Below, piece by piece: positions 41,978 to 51,468 of a DNA stretch of 64,000 bases (the stretch's first letter is position 1; each line of letters begins with the position of its first letter). The stretch is from Flavobacteria bacterium GWA2_35_26 (GTDB lineage Bacteria > Bacteroidota > Bacteroidia > Flavobacteriales > Flavobacteriaceae): the NCBI GenBank assembly GCA_001800905.1, contig MGWH01000001.1:1-64000 (forward strand). Reading direction: 5' to 3'. The position numbers and the translations under genes were made by a program. The notes beneath the pieces are model-generated. The model did not search any database. It was given only the letters and a program-made list of their open reading frames with translations, and was not told where the DNA came from.

Positions 41978-43360
41978 ATGAATCGGATTCTAAATGTTTT
42001 CTCCTTTTTAGTATTACACATTTCGCTAATAGGTTTTGCTCAGAATGAAAAATTTAGAGGCGAAACATTTCTCTTTCAAGACGCCAAAACTAAAGACGCT
42101 ATCGTGATCGAACACGATTCTGTATATTATAGAAATTCCCCACTACAATTTCAGAAATTAAAACATGCAGAGTATCCAGAAATCATTTCTCGCTATATTA
42201 GTTTCAATATAAACGGTAAAAATTATTTCACACATAGTGGATGCGGGCCAGTTTTGGAATGGAGAAATGACTCTTTAGTCCGAATAGATAATTCATTTTT
42301 ACATCAAAATCAATTTGGAGCCTCAACTTTTGTTTACAAAAACGAAATATACTATTTTGGAGGCTATGGCTTATTTACATTTAAAAATATTCTAACAAAA
42401 TATATTATTAAATCTAAAGAATGGATGTCTATTCAAACTTTTGGAAGTGAATTTCCCTCTTTACGACGCGATGCAAATCAAATTTTAAGTGGAGATGATT
42501 TATATATTTTTGGAGGTTCAAGCGAAAACCCTAAAGATTATTATTTTGGAAAAATTCCCTCCGATAATATAGTTTGGAAATTGAACCTTAAAACCATGAC
42601 ATGGTATAAGGAAGGGGTCTATACTACTAACATCAAAACTGATGAGGGCTATTTTAATTTTCAGCATAAAAATAAAATGTACATGATTAGCCGAAGCGCT
42701 GATAATAAATTTTATGAAATCGATATTGCAAATAATTCGATAAAAAAATATAGTTTACCATCCTATTTAAATATAAAATCTTGTTATTTTGACAAAAACA
42801 CTGAAGAATTAGTTGTTCTCCACTTTTTAAGCACCGTTGCTAAAAGTAAAGTGATTCGATTAAAACTAAATCCAATTTTGATTAACCCAATTCTTACAGA
42901 AAAATTTATTAGTCACCCTTTTGAAAAATGGTACTATACATTGATTATACTGGTAGTATTAAGTATAATTTTCTATCTTTTCTATAAAACAAAAAATAAA
43001 AACACCATTTTAAATAACAAGAGTATTGTTTTTGATACCAACACGAAACAATTAAAATTCAAAGGGAAAAATATCGATGCTTTTGATATAAATGAATCAA
43101 AAATAATTATCCATTTAATACAAAATCAAGGCGATTACATTCCGCTCAACTCGTTAAATTTTTTATTAGAGCAAGAGGAAATCATTGAAAATTATTCTAG
43201 TACAACTAAACGTAGAGAAAACACATTAAACTCTGTTGTCACTAAATTAAGTTTAATAACAGGATGCAACGAGAGTGAAATTATACTTTATCGAAAAAAT
43301 CCGAATGACAAACGATTAAAAGAAATCAAGCTGAAAGATCATTTCATAAGAGTCAAATAA
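41978..43360 (+). CDS. Kelch-propeller transmembrane protein with cytoplasmic helix-turn-helix-like domain
   Basis: A 460-residue protein. The signal peptide ends near GFAQN. The periplasmic part (about 25-305) contains Kelch-like blades (EIYYFGGYG, DLYIFGGSS with a following W). One transmembrane helix lies at about 316-335. The C-terminal cytoplasmic domain (about 345-460) has IDAFDINESKIIIHLIQNQG, then STTKRRENTLNSVVTKLSLI and DKRLKEIKL. This looks like a winged helix as in membrane-bound one-component regulators. The function is inferred from topology; no close named family is recognised. Confidence 0.7.
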   Translation: MNRILNVFSFLVLHISLIGFAQNEKFRGETFLFQDAKTKDAIVIEHDSVYYRNSPLQFQKLKHAEYPEIISRYISFNINGKNYFTHSGCGPVLEWRNDSLVRIDNSFLHQNQFGASTFVYKNEIYYFGGYGLFTFKNILTKYIIKSKEWMSIQTFGSEFPSLRRDANQILSGDDLYIFGGSSENPKDYYFGKIPSDNIVWKLNLKTMTWYKEGVYTTNIKTDEGYFNFQHKNKMYMISRSADNKFYEIDIANNSIKKYSLPSYLNIKSCYFDKNTEELVVLHFLSTVAKSKVIRLKLNPILINPILTEKFISHPFEKWYYTLIILVVLSIIFYLFYKTKNKNTILNNKSIVFDTNTKQLKFKGKNIDAFDINESKIIIHLIQNQGDYIPLNSLNFLLEQEEIIENYSSTTKRRENTLNSVVTKLSLITGCNESEIILYRKNPNDKRLKEIKLKDHFIRVK

Positions 43361-43369
43361 ATACAAAAA

Positions 43370-43397
43370 AACTCGCATCAAATGATGCGAGTTTTTT
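43370..43397. terminator. Bidirectional terminator
   Basis: The stem AACTCGCATC / GATGCGAGTT with loop AAAT is followed by eight T residues, with A runs on the other side. Confidence 0.85.
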
Positions 43398-43416
43398 TTG
43401 TTGGTATTTTAATCTA

Positions 43417-44592
43417 TTATTCTTTTCGCCACTTCTTAGTTTCATCAAAGACGTGTTCTAAAATTGCTTGTTCTTTTTCGTCAAACTCCACATTTCTGCG
43501 GCTCATGACTAGTTTTGCCGTTGCAAAAGCTTTGCTTGTAACATAGGTAGTAAATCCAGCAGCTCCGCCCCAAGAAAAACTGGGTACAAAATTGCGAGGA
43601 AATCCACTACCAAAGATATTCGCACTCACTCCTACTACAGTACCTGTATTGAACATGGTATTAATACCACATTTGCTATGATCTCCCATCATCAAACCAC
43701 AAAATTGCAAACCAGTTTTAGCAAAACCTTCCGTTTCGTAACTCCATAATTTTACTTCTTCGTAGTTGTTCTTAAGATTGGAATTATTACTATCAGCGCC
43801 AATATTACACCATTCGCCTAAAACCGAATTTCCTAAAAATCCGTCATGCCCTTTATTGGAATACCCAAATAAAACCGAGTTATTAACTTCTCCACCTATT
43901 TTAGAATAGGGTCCGACCGTAGTTGCGCCATAGACTTTTGTAGCCAATTTTACTCCTGCGCCTTCGCACAAGGCAAAAGGTCCGCGAATTACAGAGCCTT
44001 CCATAATTTCTGAATTTTTACCAATATAGATAGGCCCAGTAGTAGCGTTTAAAGTCACAAACTCTAATGAAGCTCCTTCTTCGATAAAAATGTTTTCTGG
44101 AACCATCACATTCACTGATTTTGGTATGGGTTGTGATTTTCTATCCTGAGTCAAGAATGCAAAGTCAGCACGAAGTGCCGCATCATTTTTAGCAAAGATA
44201 TCCCAAGTGTTTTCTACGGTTAAACAATCCTCCGAATATTCTAGTATTTCATAGGTATCAAAATCAACTTCTTCTTGCTCCTCATTGGTATAAAACGCAA
44301 TCACTTCCTCTCCTTTAAAAATAGCTTGATTCGATGTTAAATTTTGAATCATCTCAACCAAAGTAGCATTCGGCAAAAAAGACGCATTGATCATCACATT
44401 TTGTTCCATCTCGACCATTGGAAATTTATCTGAAAGGTACTCTTCGGTCAAGGTAGTTGTGGTCGAACCTAAATAGGCTTCCCATTTTTGACGGATCGTC
44501 AAAATTCCAATTAAAATATCAGCTACTGGGCGGGTAAAAGTAAATGGCAATAGTGCATTTCGAGTAGGACCGTCAAAAAGGATGTAATTCAT
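43417..44592 (-). CDS. GlmU-like nucleotidyltransferase/hexapeptide protein (TIGR03991)
   Basis: A 391-residue protein from ATG 44592. The N-terminal half resembles a degenerate sugar-nucleotide transferase (ILFDGPTRNALLPFTFTRPVADI). The C-terminal half is a left-handed beta-helix of hexapeptide repeats (YIGKNSEIMEGSVIRGPFALCEG, LGEWCNIGADSNNSN). It is a Bacteroidota-specific GlmU-type protein, thought to act in sugar-nucleotide metabolism or glycan assembly; the exact reaction is not established. Confidence 0.85.
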   Translation of the reverse strand: MNYILFDGPTRNALLPFTFTRPVADILIGILTIRQKWEAYLGSTTTTLTEEYLSDKFPMVEMEQNVMINASFLPNATLVEMIQNLTSNQAIFKGEEVIAFYTNEEQEEVDFDTYEILEYSEDCLTVENTWDIFAKNDAALRADFAFLTQDRKSQPIPKSVNVMVPENIFIEEGASLEFVTLNATTGPIYIGKNSEIMEGSVIRGPFALCEGAGVKLATKVYGATTVGPYSKIGGEVNNSVLFGYSNKGHDGFLGNSVLGEWCNIGADSNNSNLKNNYEEVKLWSYETEGFAKTGLQFCGLMMGDHSKCGINTMFNTGTVVGVSANIFGSGFPRNFVPSFSWGGAAGFTTYVTSKAFATAKLVMSRRNVEFDEKEQAILEHVFDETKKWRKE

Positions 44593-44641
44593 TTTGAAAA
44601 ATTTCAAAGTTATAAGTGGTCAAAGTTACAAAGTTTTTACA

Positions 44642-44670
44642 TAAAAAAAGCCTCACAAATTGTGAGGCTT
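44642..44670 (-). terminator. rpmE2 terminator
   Basis: The stem AGCCTCACAA / TTGTGAGGCT is followed on the minus strand by a run of T. Confidence 0.8.
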
Positions 44671-44694
44671 CGTATAAGGAGAAACGAATTAAAA

Positions 44695-44946
44695 TTATTT
44701 AACGTGTTTCGCGTATTTAGTTTTGAATTTATCGATACGTCCTGCAGTATCAATTAATTTAGATTTACCTGTGTAAAAAGGGTGAGATGTTCTAGAAATC
44801 TCCATTTTAACAACTGGATATTCTACACCATCAACAGTGACAGTTTCTTTAGTTTCTGCAGTAGATTTAGTGATAAAAACGTCATCATTTGACATGTCTT
44901 TAAAAGCAACTAATCTGTAATTTTCTGGGTGTACACCTTTTTTCAT
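44695..44946 (-). CDS. rpmE2: 50S ribosomal protein L31 type B
   Basis: An 83-residue protein beginning [20 protein letters not shown] and containing [21 protein letters not shown] and a basic C-terminus. It lacks the zinc-binding Cys residues of L31A, so it is the zinc-independent type B. It is a single-gene unit. Confidence 0.95.
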   Translation of the reverse strand: MKKGVHPENYRLVAFKDMSNDDVFITKSTAETKETVTVDGVEYPVVKMEISRTSHPFYTGKSKLIDTAGRIDKFKTKYAKHVK

Positions 44947-45059
44947 CGTAATTCTTTTTTATTAGTTTCAATTTTAATTGTGTTTCGAAGCTTTTCTTCT
45001 AACAGAAAAGGTATAAACCAATTATAACTTTTTATTTTTACATTATTATTTTGAGTTTG

Positions 45060-45088
45060 CAAATTTACACTTATTTTTTAATAATCAA
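45060..45088 (-). promoter_or_regulatory. rpmE2 promoter
   Basis: On the minus strand, TTG (45086-45088) and TAAATTTG (45060-45067) are spaced 18 bases. The leader is about 105 bases, long enough to allow leader-based control. Confidence 0.55.
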
Positions 45089-45156
45089 ATCTTTGTTTGA
45101 CTTTTTTTATCCTAAGCTAAAACTCGATTTTTCGGCTCAAATAAATTGGGAATTGC

Positions 45157-45164
45157 TATATTTG
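45157..45164 (+). promoter_or_regulatory. -7 element for DUF4199/glycosyltransferase genes
   Basis: TATATTTG, an exact TAnnTTTG match 26 bases before the DUF4199 ATG. The -33 region is weak. Confidence 0.45.
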
Positions 45165-45190
45165 TGGATTAATTTTAAAACTTCTATATC

Positions 45191-45718
45191 ATGATAAACG
45201 AAATTATTAAAAGAAACGGGGTAACATTCGGTGTACTATCAGGAATTGTTTCAGCTTTAATTACTGCTACTATATATGCAGTTGATTTAAATTTATTTGT
45301 TTCTTGGTGGATTGGCGTAGTTAGCATCCTTATTTATTTAGTGTTGGGAATTGTATTACTCTCAAAAACTAAAAAAGAAATGAATGGCTTATTTGTATTC
45401 AAAGATGCTTTTACCACTTACTTTATTTCTGCTGTAATCGGTATTGCTATTGGAACTGCCTTTAATATTTTATTGTTCAATGTAATTGATCCTTCTGCTC
45501 AAGACACTTTAAAAGAAATTACTATAAAAAATGCTGTGGCAATGATGCAAAAATTCAATTCGCCTGCAGCTGCAATCAATGAAATGATTGCAAAAATGAA
45601 AGAAAACAATCCGTATTCTGTAGTTGAATTATTGAAAGGTTCTATTTTCAGTATGGTATTCAGCGCAATAATTGGATTAATAATGGCTGCCTTTTTCAAG
45701 AGCAAGTCACAAGAATAA
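45191..45718 (+). CDS. DUF4199 membrane protein
   Basis: A 175-residue protein with four transmembrane helices (about 12-30, 36-56, 70-92 and 150-170) and an amphipathic segment (about 98-145). The motif DAFTTYFISAVIGIAIGTAFNI is typical of DUF4199. It lies six bases before a GT2 glycosyltransferase gene, a pairing that is conserved in flavobacteria. Function is unknown; a partner in glycolipid assembly is a reasonable guess. Confidence 0.82.
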   Translation: MINEIIKRNGVTFGVLSGIVSALITATIYAVDLNLFVSWWIGVVSILIYLVLGIVLLSKTKKEMNGLFVFKDAFTTYFISAVIGIAIGTAFNILLFNVIDPSAQDTLKEITIKNAVAMMQKFNSPAAAINEMIAKMKENNPYSVVELLKGSIFSMVFSAIIGLIMAAFFKSKSQE

Positions 45719-45724
45719 CACTAC

Positions 45725-46678
45725 ATGAATCTATCCATACTTATCCCGCTTCTTAACGAAGAGGAATCACTTAACGAATTGTACACTTGGATTATTAAAG
45801 TGATGCAAACCAACAATTACAGCTACGAAATTATCTTTCTCGACGATGGAAGTACGGATAATTCTTGGCACTGCATCGAACAATTCGCAAAAGAAAATCC
45901 ACACGTAAAAGGAATTCGTTTTATGAAAAACTTTGGTAAATCGCAAGCACTACATGCTGGTTTTGCCAAAGCTCAAGGCGATGTCATTATTACTATGGAT
46001 GCCGATTTACAAGACAGTCCTGAAGAAATTCCTGGTTTGTATGATATGATTACCAATGGCAATTTTGATTTGGTTTCAGGTTGGAAAAAGAAGCGCTACG
46101 ATTCTGTCATGGCCAAAAACTTACCTTCCAAATTATTCAACTGGGCGGCTCGAAAAACTTCGGGAGTGTATTTGAATGATTTCAATTGTGGTTTAAAAGC
46201 CTACAAAAATGTGGTGGTAAAGAATGTAGAAGTATCAGGCGAAATGCACCGTTACATTCCTGTTTTAGCCAAAAATGCAGGTTTCAATAAAATTGGAGAG
46301 AAAGTAGTACAACACCAAGCTAGAAAATACGGCGAGTCAAAATTTGGCATGAGCCGATTTATAAATGGTTTCTTAGATTTAATTACCATTTGGTTTTTAT
46401 CGCGTTATGGAAAACGCCCAATGCACTTTTTTGGAGCTGCTGGTGTGTTGATGTTTATTATTGGGTTCATATCAACTGGTTTAATCATTGGAGTCAAATT
46501 GTATCGTTTGTATGCAGGCTTCCATACTATGTTAGTTACTGAGAATCCCCTATTTTATATCGCACTAACCACGATGATTATTGGTACTCAATTATTCCTA
46601 GCTGGGTTCTTGGGTGAAATAATTCTTCGAACCAAAAATAATGAAGAACGATATAAAATCGCTAATGAACTGAGTTAA
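45725..46678 (+). CDS. GT2 family glycosyltransferase (DPM/GtrB-like)
   Basis: A 317-residue protein. The GT-A catalytic domain (about 1-215) starts SILIPLLNEEESL and has FLDDGSTDNS, MDADLQDSPEEIPGL and a conserved FNCGLKAYK. Two C-terminal transmembrane helices (about 230-255 and 270-298) anchor it. It is a polyprenyl-phosphate glycosyltransferase of the DPM1/GtrB/ArnC type that loads sugar onto undecaprenyl phosphate. The DUF4199 gene upstream is in the same operon. Confidence 0.9.
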   Translation: MNLSILIPLLNEEESLNELYTWIIKVMQTNNYSYEIIFLDDGSTDNSWHCIEQFAKENPHVKGIRFMKNFGKSQALHAGFAKAQGDVIITMDADLQDSPEEIPGLYDMITNGNFDLVSGWKKKRYDSVMAKNLPSKLFNWAARKTSGVYLNDFNCGLKAYKNVVVKNVEVSGEMHRYIPVLAKNAGFNKIGEKVVQHQARKYGESKFGMSRFINGFLDLITIWFLSRYGKRPMHFFGAAGVLMFIIGFISTGLIIGVKLYRLYAGFHTMLVTENPLFYIALTTMIIGTQLFLAGFLGEIILRTKNNEERYKIANELS

Positions 46679-46695
46679 AACCTAATTTAAATTAG

Positions 46696-47195
46696 ATGCC
46701 CAAATCCCAAATCATTACCCAAAAAATTATCGAAATTAGAGGTCACAAAGTACTACTCGATTTTGATTTAGCCGAATTATACAATACGGAAACAAGAATA
46801 TTGAAACAAGCAGTACGGCGTAATAGTAGTCGATTTCCAGAAGACTTCATGTTTGAGTTGACGGAAGTAGAAATAAACAATTTGGTATCACAATCTGTGA
46901 TACCATCAAAAAGCAAATTAGGGGGGGTGCAAGTCCCTTCGCTATTACAGAACAAGGCGTAGCAATGCTTTCAAGCGTGTTGAATAATGAAAAAGCCATT
47001 GAAATTAATATTGCCATCATGCGTAGTTTTGTTTCGCTTCGAAAATTCGCACTGACGTATGAAGAATTAACAAAACGAGTAACGGAAATTGAACAGCAGT
47101 TTCCAGACATTTATAAAGCACTAAATCATTTGATGGATTCCAAGCAACAACATCAAATGCAACAAGAACGAATAAAGATTGGTTATACCAAATAA
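46696..47195 (+). pseudogene. ORF6N-domain gene interrupted by a one-base frameshift at G7
   Basis: The first frame encodes [20 protein letters not shown] and [15 protein letters not shown], a clear ORF6N domain, then shifts at seven G residues (46921-46927). The other frame continues without loss as [20 protein letters not shown] and then a C-terminal helical segment. Adding one G, or a -1 slip, restores a 166-residue protein with the expected [13 protein letters not shown] junction. ORF6N proteins are DNA-binding or phage/antirepressor-like and often accessory. It may be a pseudogene, a phase-variable gene or a sequencing error. Confidence 0.85.
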
Positions 47196-47202
47196 TTACA
47201 AA

Positions 47203-48933
47203 ATGGAAATCAAACAAACTATTGTAGACAAAGTAAACGAATGGCTTTCGCCTAATTTTGACATAGCAACCCAAACCACAATTCGAGAAATGATGACTTC
47301 GGCTCCTAAAGAGTTAGAAGAAAGTTTCTATAAAAATTTAGAATTTGGAACTGGCGGAATGCGAGGTGTTATGGGAGTTGGAACAAACCGTATTAACCAA
47401 TACACATTAGGAAAAAACACTCAAGGTTTATCTAACTATTTGAAAAAAGTATTTCCTGGCGAAAACCTACGGGTAGCTATTGCTTACGATTGCCGTCATA
47501 ATAGTGATACGTTAGCTAAAGTAGTTGCAGATGTATTTTCTGCTAATGGAATTCAAGTGTTCTTGTTTTCTGAATTGCGCACTACTCCCGAATTGTCTTT
47601 TACCGTAAAACATCTGAATTGTCACGCTGGAATTGTACTAACCGCTTCTCATAATCCACCAGAATACAACGGATATAAAGTGTATTGGCAAGATGGAGGA
47701 CAGTTAGTCCCACCACAAGATGGCGAAATTATTCAGTTAATTGAGGCGTTACAATATGACAAAATAAAATTTGAAGCCAACGACAATTTGATTCAGTATA
47801 TTGACAAAGAAGTAGATGCTGCTTTTCATCAATCTACTATTGACAATGCCAGTTTTACAACAACTCCAGCTGTTGCAAAAGAAAACCTAAAAATTGTATA
47901 CACCTCGCTTCACGGTACCTCTATAAAATCGATTCCAACTGTTTTGGCGCAAGCCGGATACACACAAGTGCATAGTGTAAAAGAACAAGCCGAACCCAAC
48001 GGTAACTTCCCAACAGTTAAATCTCCTAATCCTGAAGAACCTGAGGCATTGGCAATGGCGATGAAATTGGCCGATGAAGTTAATGCCGACATCGTAATTG
48101 GTACCGACCCCGATTCTGATCGTTTAGGTGTTGCTGTTAGAGATAACGAAGGAAAAATGACATTGTTAAATGGGAATCAAACCATGATAATCATGACAGC
48201 TTTCCTATTAGAACAATGGAAACGTGCCGATAAAATTACAGGAACTGAATTCGTAGGTTCTACGATTGTCTCTACTCCAATGATGCTCGAATTGGCATCG
48301 GCTTATGGAATAGAATGTAAAGTAGGTTTGACTGGTTTTAAATGGATTGCTAAAATGATTAAAGATTTCCCAAACCAAAAATTCATTGGTGGTGGAGAAG
48401 AAAGTTTTGGATTCATGGTTGGCGATGCAGTGCGTGATAAAGATGCAGTAGGTGCTTCGCTTTTGGTTTGCGAAATTGCCGCTTTAGCGAAAGCTTCCGG
48501 AAGTTCGTTATACCAAGAATTATTGAATTTATATGTTGATTTTGGTTGCTATAAAGAGCATTTGATTTCGTTAACCAAAAAAGGAATTGACGGTCTAGCC
48601 GAAATCAATCAAATGATGATTGACTTACGTGAAAATCCAGTGGAAGAAATTAACGGGCAACGTGTCGTATGCATCGATGATTATCAAAATTCAACTTCAT
48701 TGAACCGAATCACTAACGAAATTGAGCCAATTGCTATTCCTAAATCGAATGTGTTAATTTACTACTTAGAAGACGGATCTAAAATTTGTGCGCGTCCTAG
48801 CGGAACAGAACCAAAAATAAAATTCTATTTTAGTGTAAATAGTACTTTAGACAAAGTCGAAAATTTCAAAGCAGTAGAAGCTGAATTAGATCAAAAAATT
48901 AAAAATATAATCGCAGCAATGCAATTAAACTAA
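47203..48933 (+). CDS. Phosphohexomutase (phosphoglucomutase/phosphomannomutase family)
   Basis: A 576-residue alpha-D-phosphohexomutase from ATG 47203. LTASHNPPEYNG has the phosphoserine (S149), GTDPDSDRLGVA binds magnesium, GGGEESFGF is the sugar-binding loop and RPSGTEPKIKFYF the phosphate-binding loop. It interconverts 1- and 6-phosphohexoses for glycogen, cell wall or glycan precursors. The ABC exporter gene begins directly after the stop. Confidence 0.92.
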   Translation: MEIKQTIVDKVNEWLSPNFDIATQTTIREMMTSAPKELEESFYKNLEFGTGGMRGVMGVGTNRINQYTLGKNTQGLSNYLKKVFPGENLRVAIAYDCRHNSDTLAKVVADVFSANGIQVFLFSELRTTPELSFTVKHLNCHAGIVLTASHNPPEYNGYKVYWQDGGQLVPPQDGEIIQLIEALQYDKIKFEANDNLIQYIDKEVDAAFHQSTIDNASFTTTPAVAKENLKIVYTSLHGTSIKSIPTVLAQAGYTQVHSVKEQAEPNGNFPTVKSPNPEEPEALAMAMKLADEVNADIVIGTDPDSDRLGVAVRDNEGKMTLLNGNQTMIIMTAFLLEQWKRADKITGTEFVGSTIVSTPMMLELASAYGIECKVGLTGFKWIAKMIKDFPNQKFIGGGEESFGFMVGDAVRDKDAVGASLLVCEIAALAKASGSSLYQELLNLYVDFGCYKEHLISLTKKGIDGLAEINQMMIDLRENPVEEINGQRVVCIDDYQNSTSLNRITNEIEPIAIPKSNVLIYYLEDGSKICARPSGTEPKIKFYFSVNSTLDKVENFKAVEAELDQKIKNIIAAMQLN

Positions 48934-50763
48934 ATGGAAAAAAACTTAATTAAATTACTACCCTATACTAAACCGTACAAGACCAACATTGCATTGAATA
49001 TTGTTTATAATGTATTATATGCATTATTCAGTACGCTTTCGATGATTACACTATTCCCACTTTTAGAAGTATTATTTAAAAAAAGTGAAACTGTAATCAA
49101 AGCTCCAGTATTCACTGGAATTGAAAACATTGGGAAATATGGTAAAGAATGGCTTTTCTATAACATATCCCATTTAAATACAACTCACGGCCCACAGTCG
49201 GCATTGCTATTGGCAGTGGTGTTAGTAATTATCACATTTTTATTCAAAAATTTATTTAATTTTTTGGCATCTTATCACATCACACATCTTAAAAATGGGG
49301 TGTTACGTGATTTACGAAAAACAATGTATGACAAGATTATAGAATTGCCGATACCTTATTATTCAGAAAAAAGAAAAGGAGATATGATGGCGCGTATGTT
49401 AGGCGATGTAAATGAAGTACAAAATTCATTTTTTTCCATCCTTGAACTAATCGTTAAGGAGCCTTTAACCATCCTTTTTACAATAATTGCAATGTTAAAC
49501 ATTAGTGTTAATCTAACCTTGTTTGTTTTTCTATTCATACCGATATCCGGATTTGTAATTTCAAAGGTGGGTAAAAGCTTAAAGGCAAAATCGACTAGAG
49601 CTCAAGAGGAAAGTGGCTATTTTATTTCTTTGGTTGAAGAAAGTTTATCCGGACTTAAAGTAATAAAAAGCTACAATGCCGAAGGGTTATTCAAAACGAT
49701 GTTTGGCGATTCAATCAATAGACTTTTTACAATTGCAAATGTAATTGGTAACAAAAATAATTTGGCATCACCATTAAGTGAATTTATGGGAATTGTAACC
49801 ATTGCTACTTTGCTTTGGTATGGAGGAAATCTTGTTTTAGTGGACAAAACACTTGACGGATCACTTTTTTTAGTATACATGTTGTTAGCCTATAATATTT
49901 TAACACCAGCAAAAAACATATCTAAAGCATCTTATGCAGTAAAGAATGGATTAGCTGCTGCCGAACGTGTTTTTGAGGTTTTAGAAATTGAAAATACAAT
50001 ACCTAATGATCCAAATGCTATAATTAAAAACACATTTGATTCCAATGTAACAATTTCAAATATCAACTTCAAATATAAAGATGACAACGTACTAAAAGAC
50101 TTTTCACTAGAGGTAATTAAAGGTCAAACGGTGGCACTAGTTGGCCAATCTGGAAGTGGAAAAAGTACAATTGCAAATTTATTAACACGATTCTATGATG
50201 TAAACGAAGGGACTATTCAAATTGATGGTACCGACATTAAAAAATTAGACATTCATAGCTTGCGAGGTTTGATAGGTTTAGTTACTCAAGATAGTATATT
50301 ATTCAATGATACCATCAAAGCGAATATTGCCTTAGGCAAAGAAAACGCGACCGATGAAGAAATTATAGAAGCGCTAAAAATTGCTAACGCCTTCGAATTT
50401 GTAAATGAGTTACCTAACGGAATTCATACTAATATTGGCGATAGCGGGAATAAATTATCAGGTGGTCAAAAACAACGTCTTTCTATCGCGCGTGCCGTGT
50501 TGAAAAATCCACCCATTATGATTTTAGATGAAGCGACCTCAGCATTGGATACCGAAAGCGAAAAGTTTGTACAAATAGCTTTAGAAAACATGATGCAAAA
50601 CAGAACTTCTATTGTGATTGCCCACCGTCTTTCAACAATTCAAAAGGCTAATAAAATTGTAGTGATGCAAAAAGGCCGAATTGTAGAACAAGGCACTCAC
50701 GAAGAATTAATCGCTTTAAACGGAACCTATAATAAGTTGGTAAGTATGCAATCACTCGAATAA
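48934..50763 (+). CDS. ABC exporter, fused permease-ATPase (MsbA-like)
   Basis: A 609-residue half-transporter. Six transmembrane helices span about 15-330. The ATPase domain (about 365-605) has Walker A GQSGSGKST, Q-loop VTQDSILFND, signature KLSGGQKQR, Walker B IMILDEATSALD and switch His in VIAHRLS. It works as a homodimer in the inner membrane. MsbA-type lipid A or glycolipid flipping is the likely role, with a multidrug exporter as the alternative. It abuts the mutase gene. Confidence 0.9.
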   Translation: MEKNLIKLLPYTKPYKTNIALNIVYNVLYALFSTLSMITLFPLLEVLFKKSETVIKAPVFTGIENIGKYGKEWLFYNISHLNTTHGPQSALLLAVVLVIITFLFKNLFNFLASYHITHLKNGVLRDLRKTMYDKIIELPIPYYSEKRKGDMMARMLGDVNEVQNSFFSILELIVKEPLTILFTIIAMLNISVNLTLFVFLFIPISGFVISKVGKSLKAKSTRAQEESGYFISLVEESLSGLKVIKSYNAEGLFKTMFGDSINRLFTIANVIGNKNNLASPLSEFMGIVTIATLLWYGGNLVLVDKTLDGSLFLVYMLLAYNILTPAKNISKASYAVKNGLAAAERVFEVLEIENTIPNDPNAIIKNTFDSNVTISNINFKYKDDNVLKDFSLEVIKGQTVALVGQSGSGKSTIANLLTRFYDVNEGTIQIDGTDIKKLDIHSLRGLIGLVTQDSILFNDTIKANIALGKENATDEEIIEALKIANAFEFVNELPNGIHTNIGDSGNKLSGGQKQRLSIARAVLKNPPIMILDEATSALDTESEKFVQIALENMMQNRTSIVIAHRLSTIQKANKIVVMQKGRIVEQGTHEELIALNGTYNKLVSMQSLE

Positions 50764-50765
50764 GT

Positions 50766-51467
50766 ATGTATATAACTAGTCCAAATATCAAACTACCAGA
50801 AGATCCCGACACCATAGTTTGGAAATACTTGGATTTGTCTAAATTTTTGGATTTACTGCTTTCGAAAAAATTATTCATGTCTCGATCTGATAAATTTGAA
50901 GATCAATACGAAGGCACCTTCAGTGAACCTACTTTTGAGGAAATTAAAAAGCTTGCCATTAATAATCCTGAGTTTTTAAATTACTACAAAACCCATCGCG
51001 AAAAAGTAGCCATCAGCAGTTGGCATATCAACGAATACGAATCGTTTGCCATGTGGCAAATTTTCACTCAAAACAGCGAAGGATTAGCTATTCAATCTAC
51101 TATAGGACGGTTGCAAAAAGCATTGAAACCCGAAACCAATTTGAAGCAATACATTGGTCAAGTCAACTATATTGATTACAAAAAAGAATACATCCCGTTT
51201 GACGATTTGTTTTTCCCATTTTTGTTCAAACGAAAAAGTTTTCAATACGAACGTGAAGTCCGAATTATTTCAGACACTTCAGACACTGCAATTACTATTA
51301 ATGATGGAATCAAAATCAATGTAGACATCAGCCAATTGATTGATAAAATTTACATTCATCCTAAATCAGAAAACTGGTATAAAAACCTGGTGATTGAATT
51401 GGTATCCAAATTAGATTTCGATATCACAATTGAAAAATCTGATCTTGAAAGTGATATTCTAATCTAG
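50766..51467 (+). CDS. DUF2971 protein
   Basis: A 233-residue soluble protein with the DUF2971 pattern: YLDLSKFLDLLLSKKLFMSR, DKFEDQYEGTFSEP, VAISSWHINEYESFAMWQIF and a central FKRKSFQYEREVRII. The function is unknown; some members occur in defence or toxin-like settings. It begins two bases after the ABC exporter stop and ends one base before a convergent TonB receptor, so it appears to have joined the end of a core operon. Confidence 0.85.
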   Translation: MYITSPNIKLPEDPDTIVWKYLDLSKFLDLLLSKKLFMSRSDKFEDQYEGTFSEPTFEEIKKLAINNPEFLNYYKTHREKVAISSWHINEYESFAMWQIFTQNSEGLAIQSTIGRLQKALKPETNLKQYIGQVNYIDYKKEYIPFDDLFFPFLFKRKSFQYEREVRIISDTSDTAITINDGIKINVDISQLIDKIYIHPKSENWYKNLVIELVSKLDFDITIEKSDLESDILI

Positions 51468-51468
51468 A

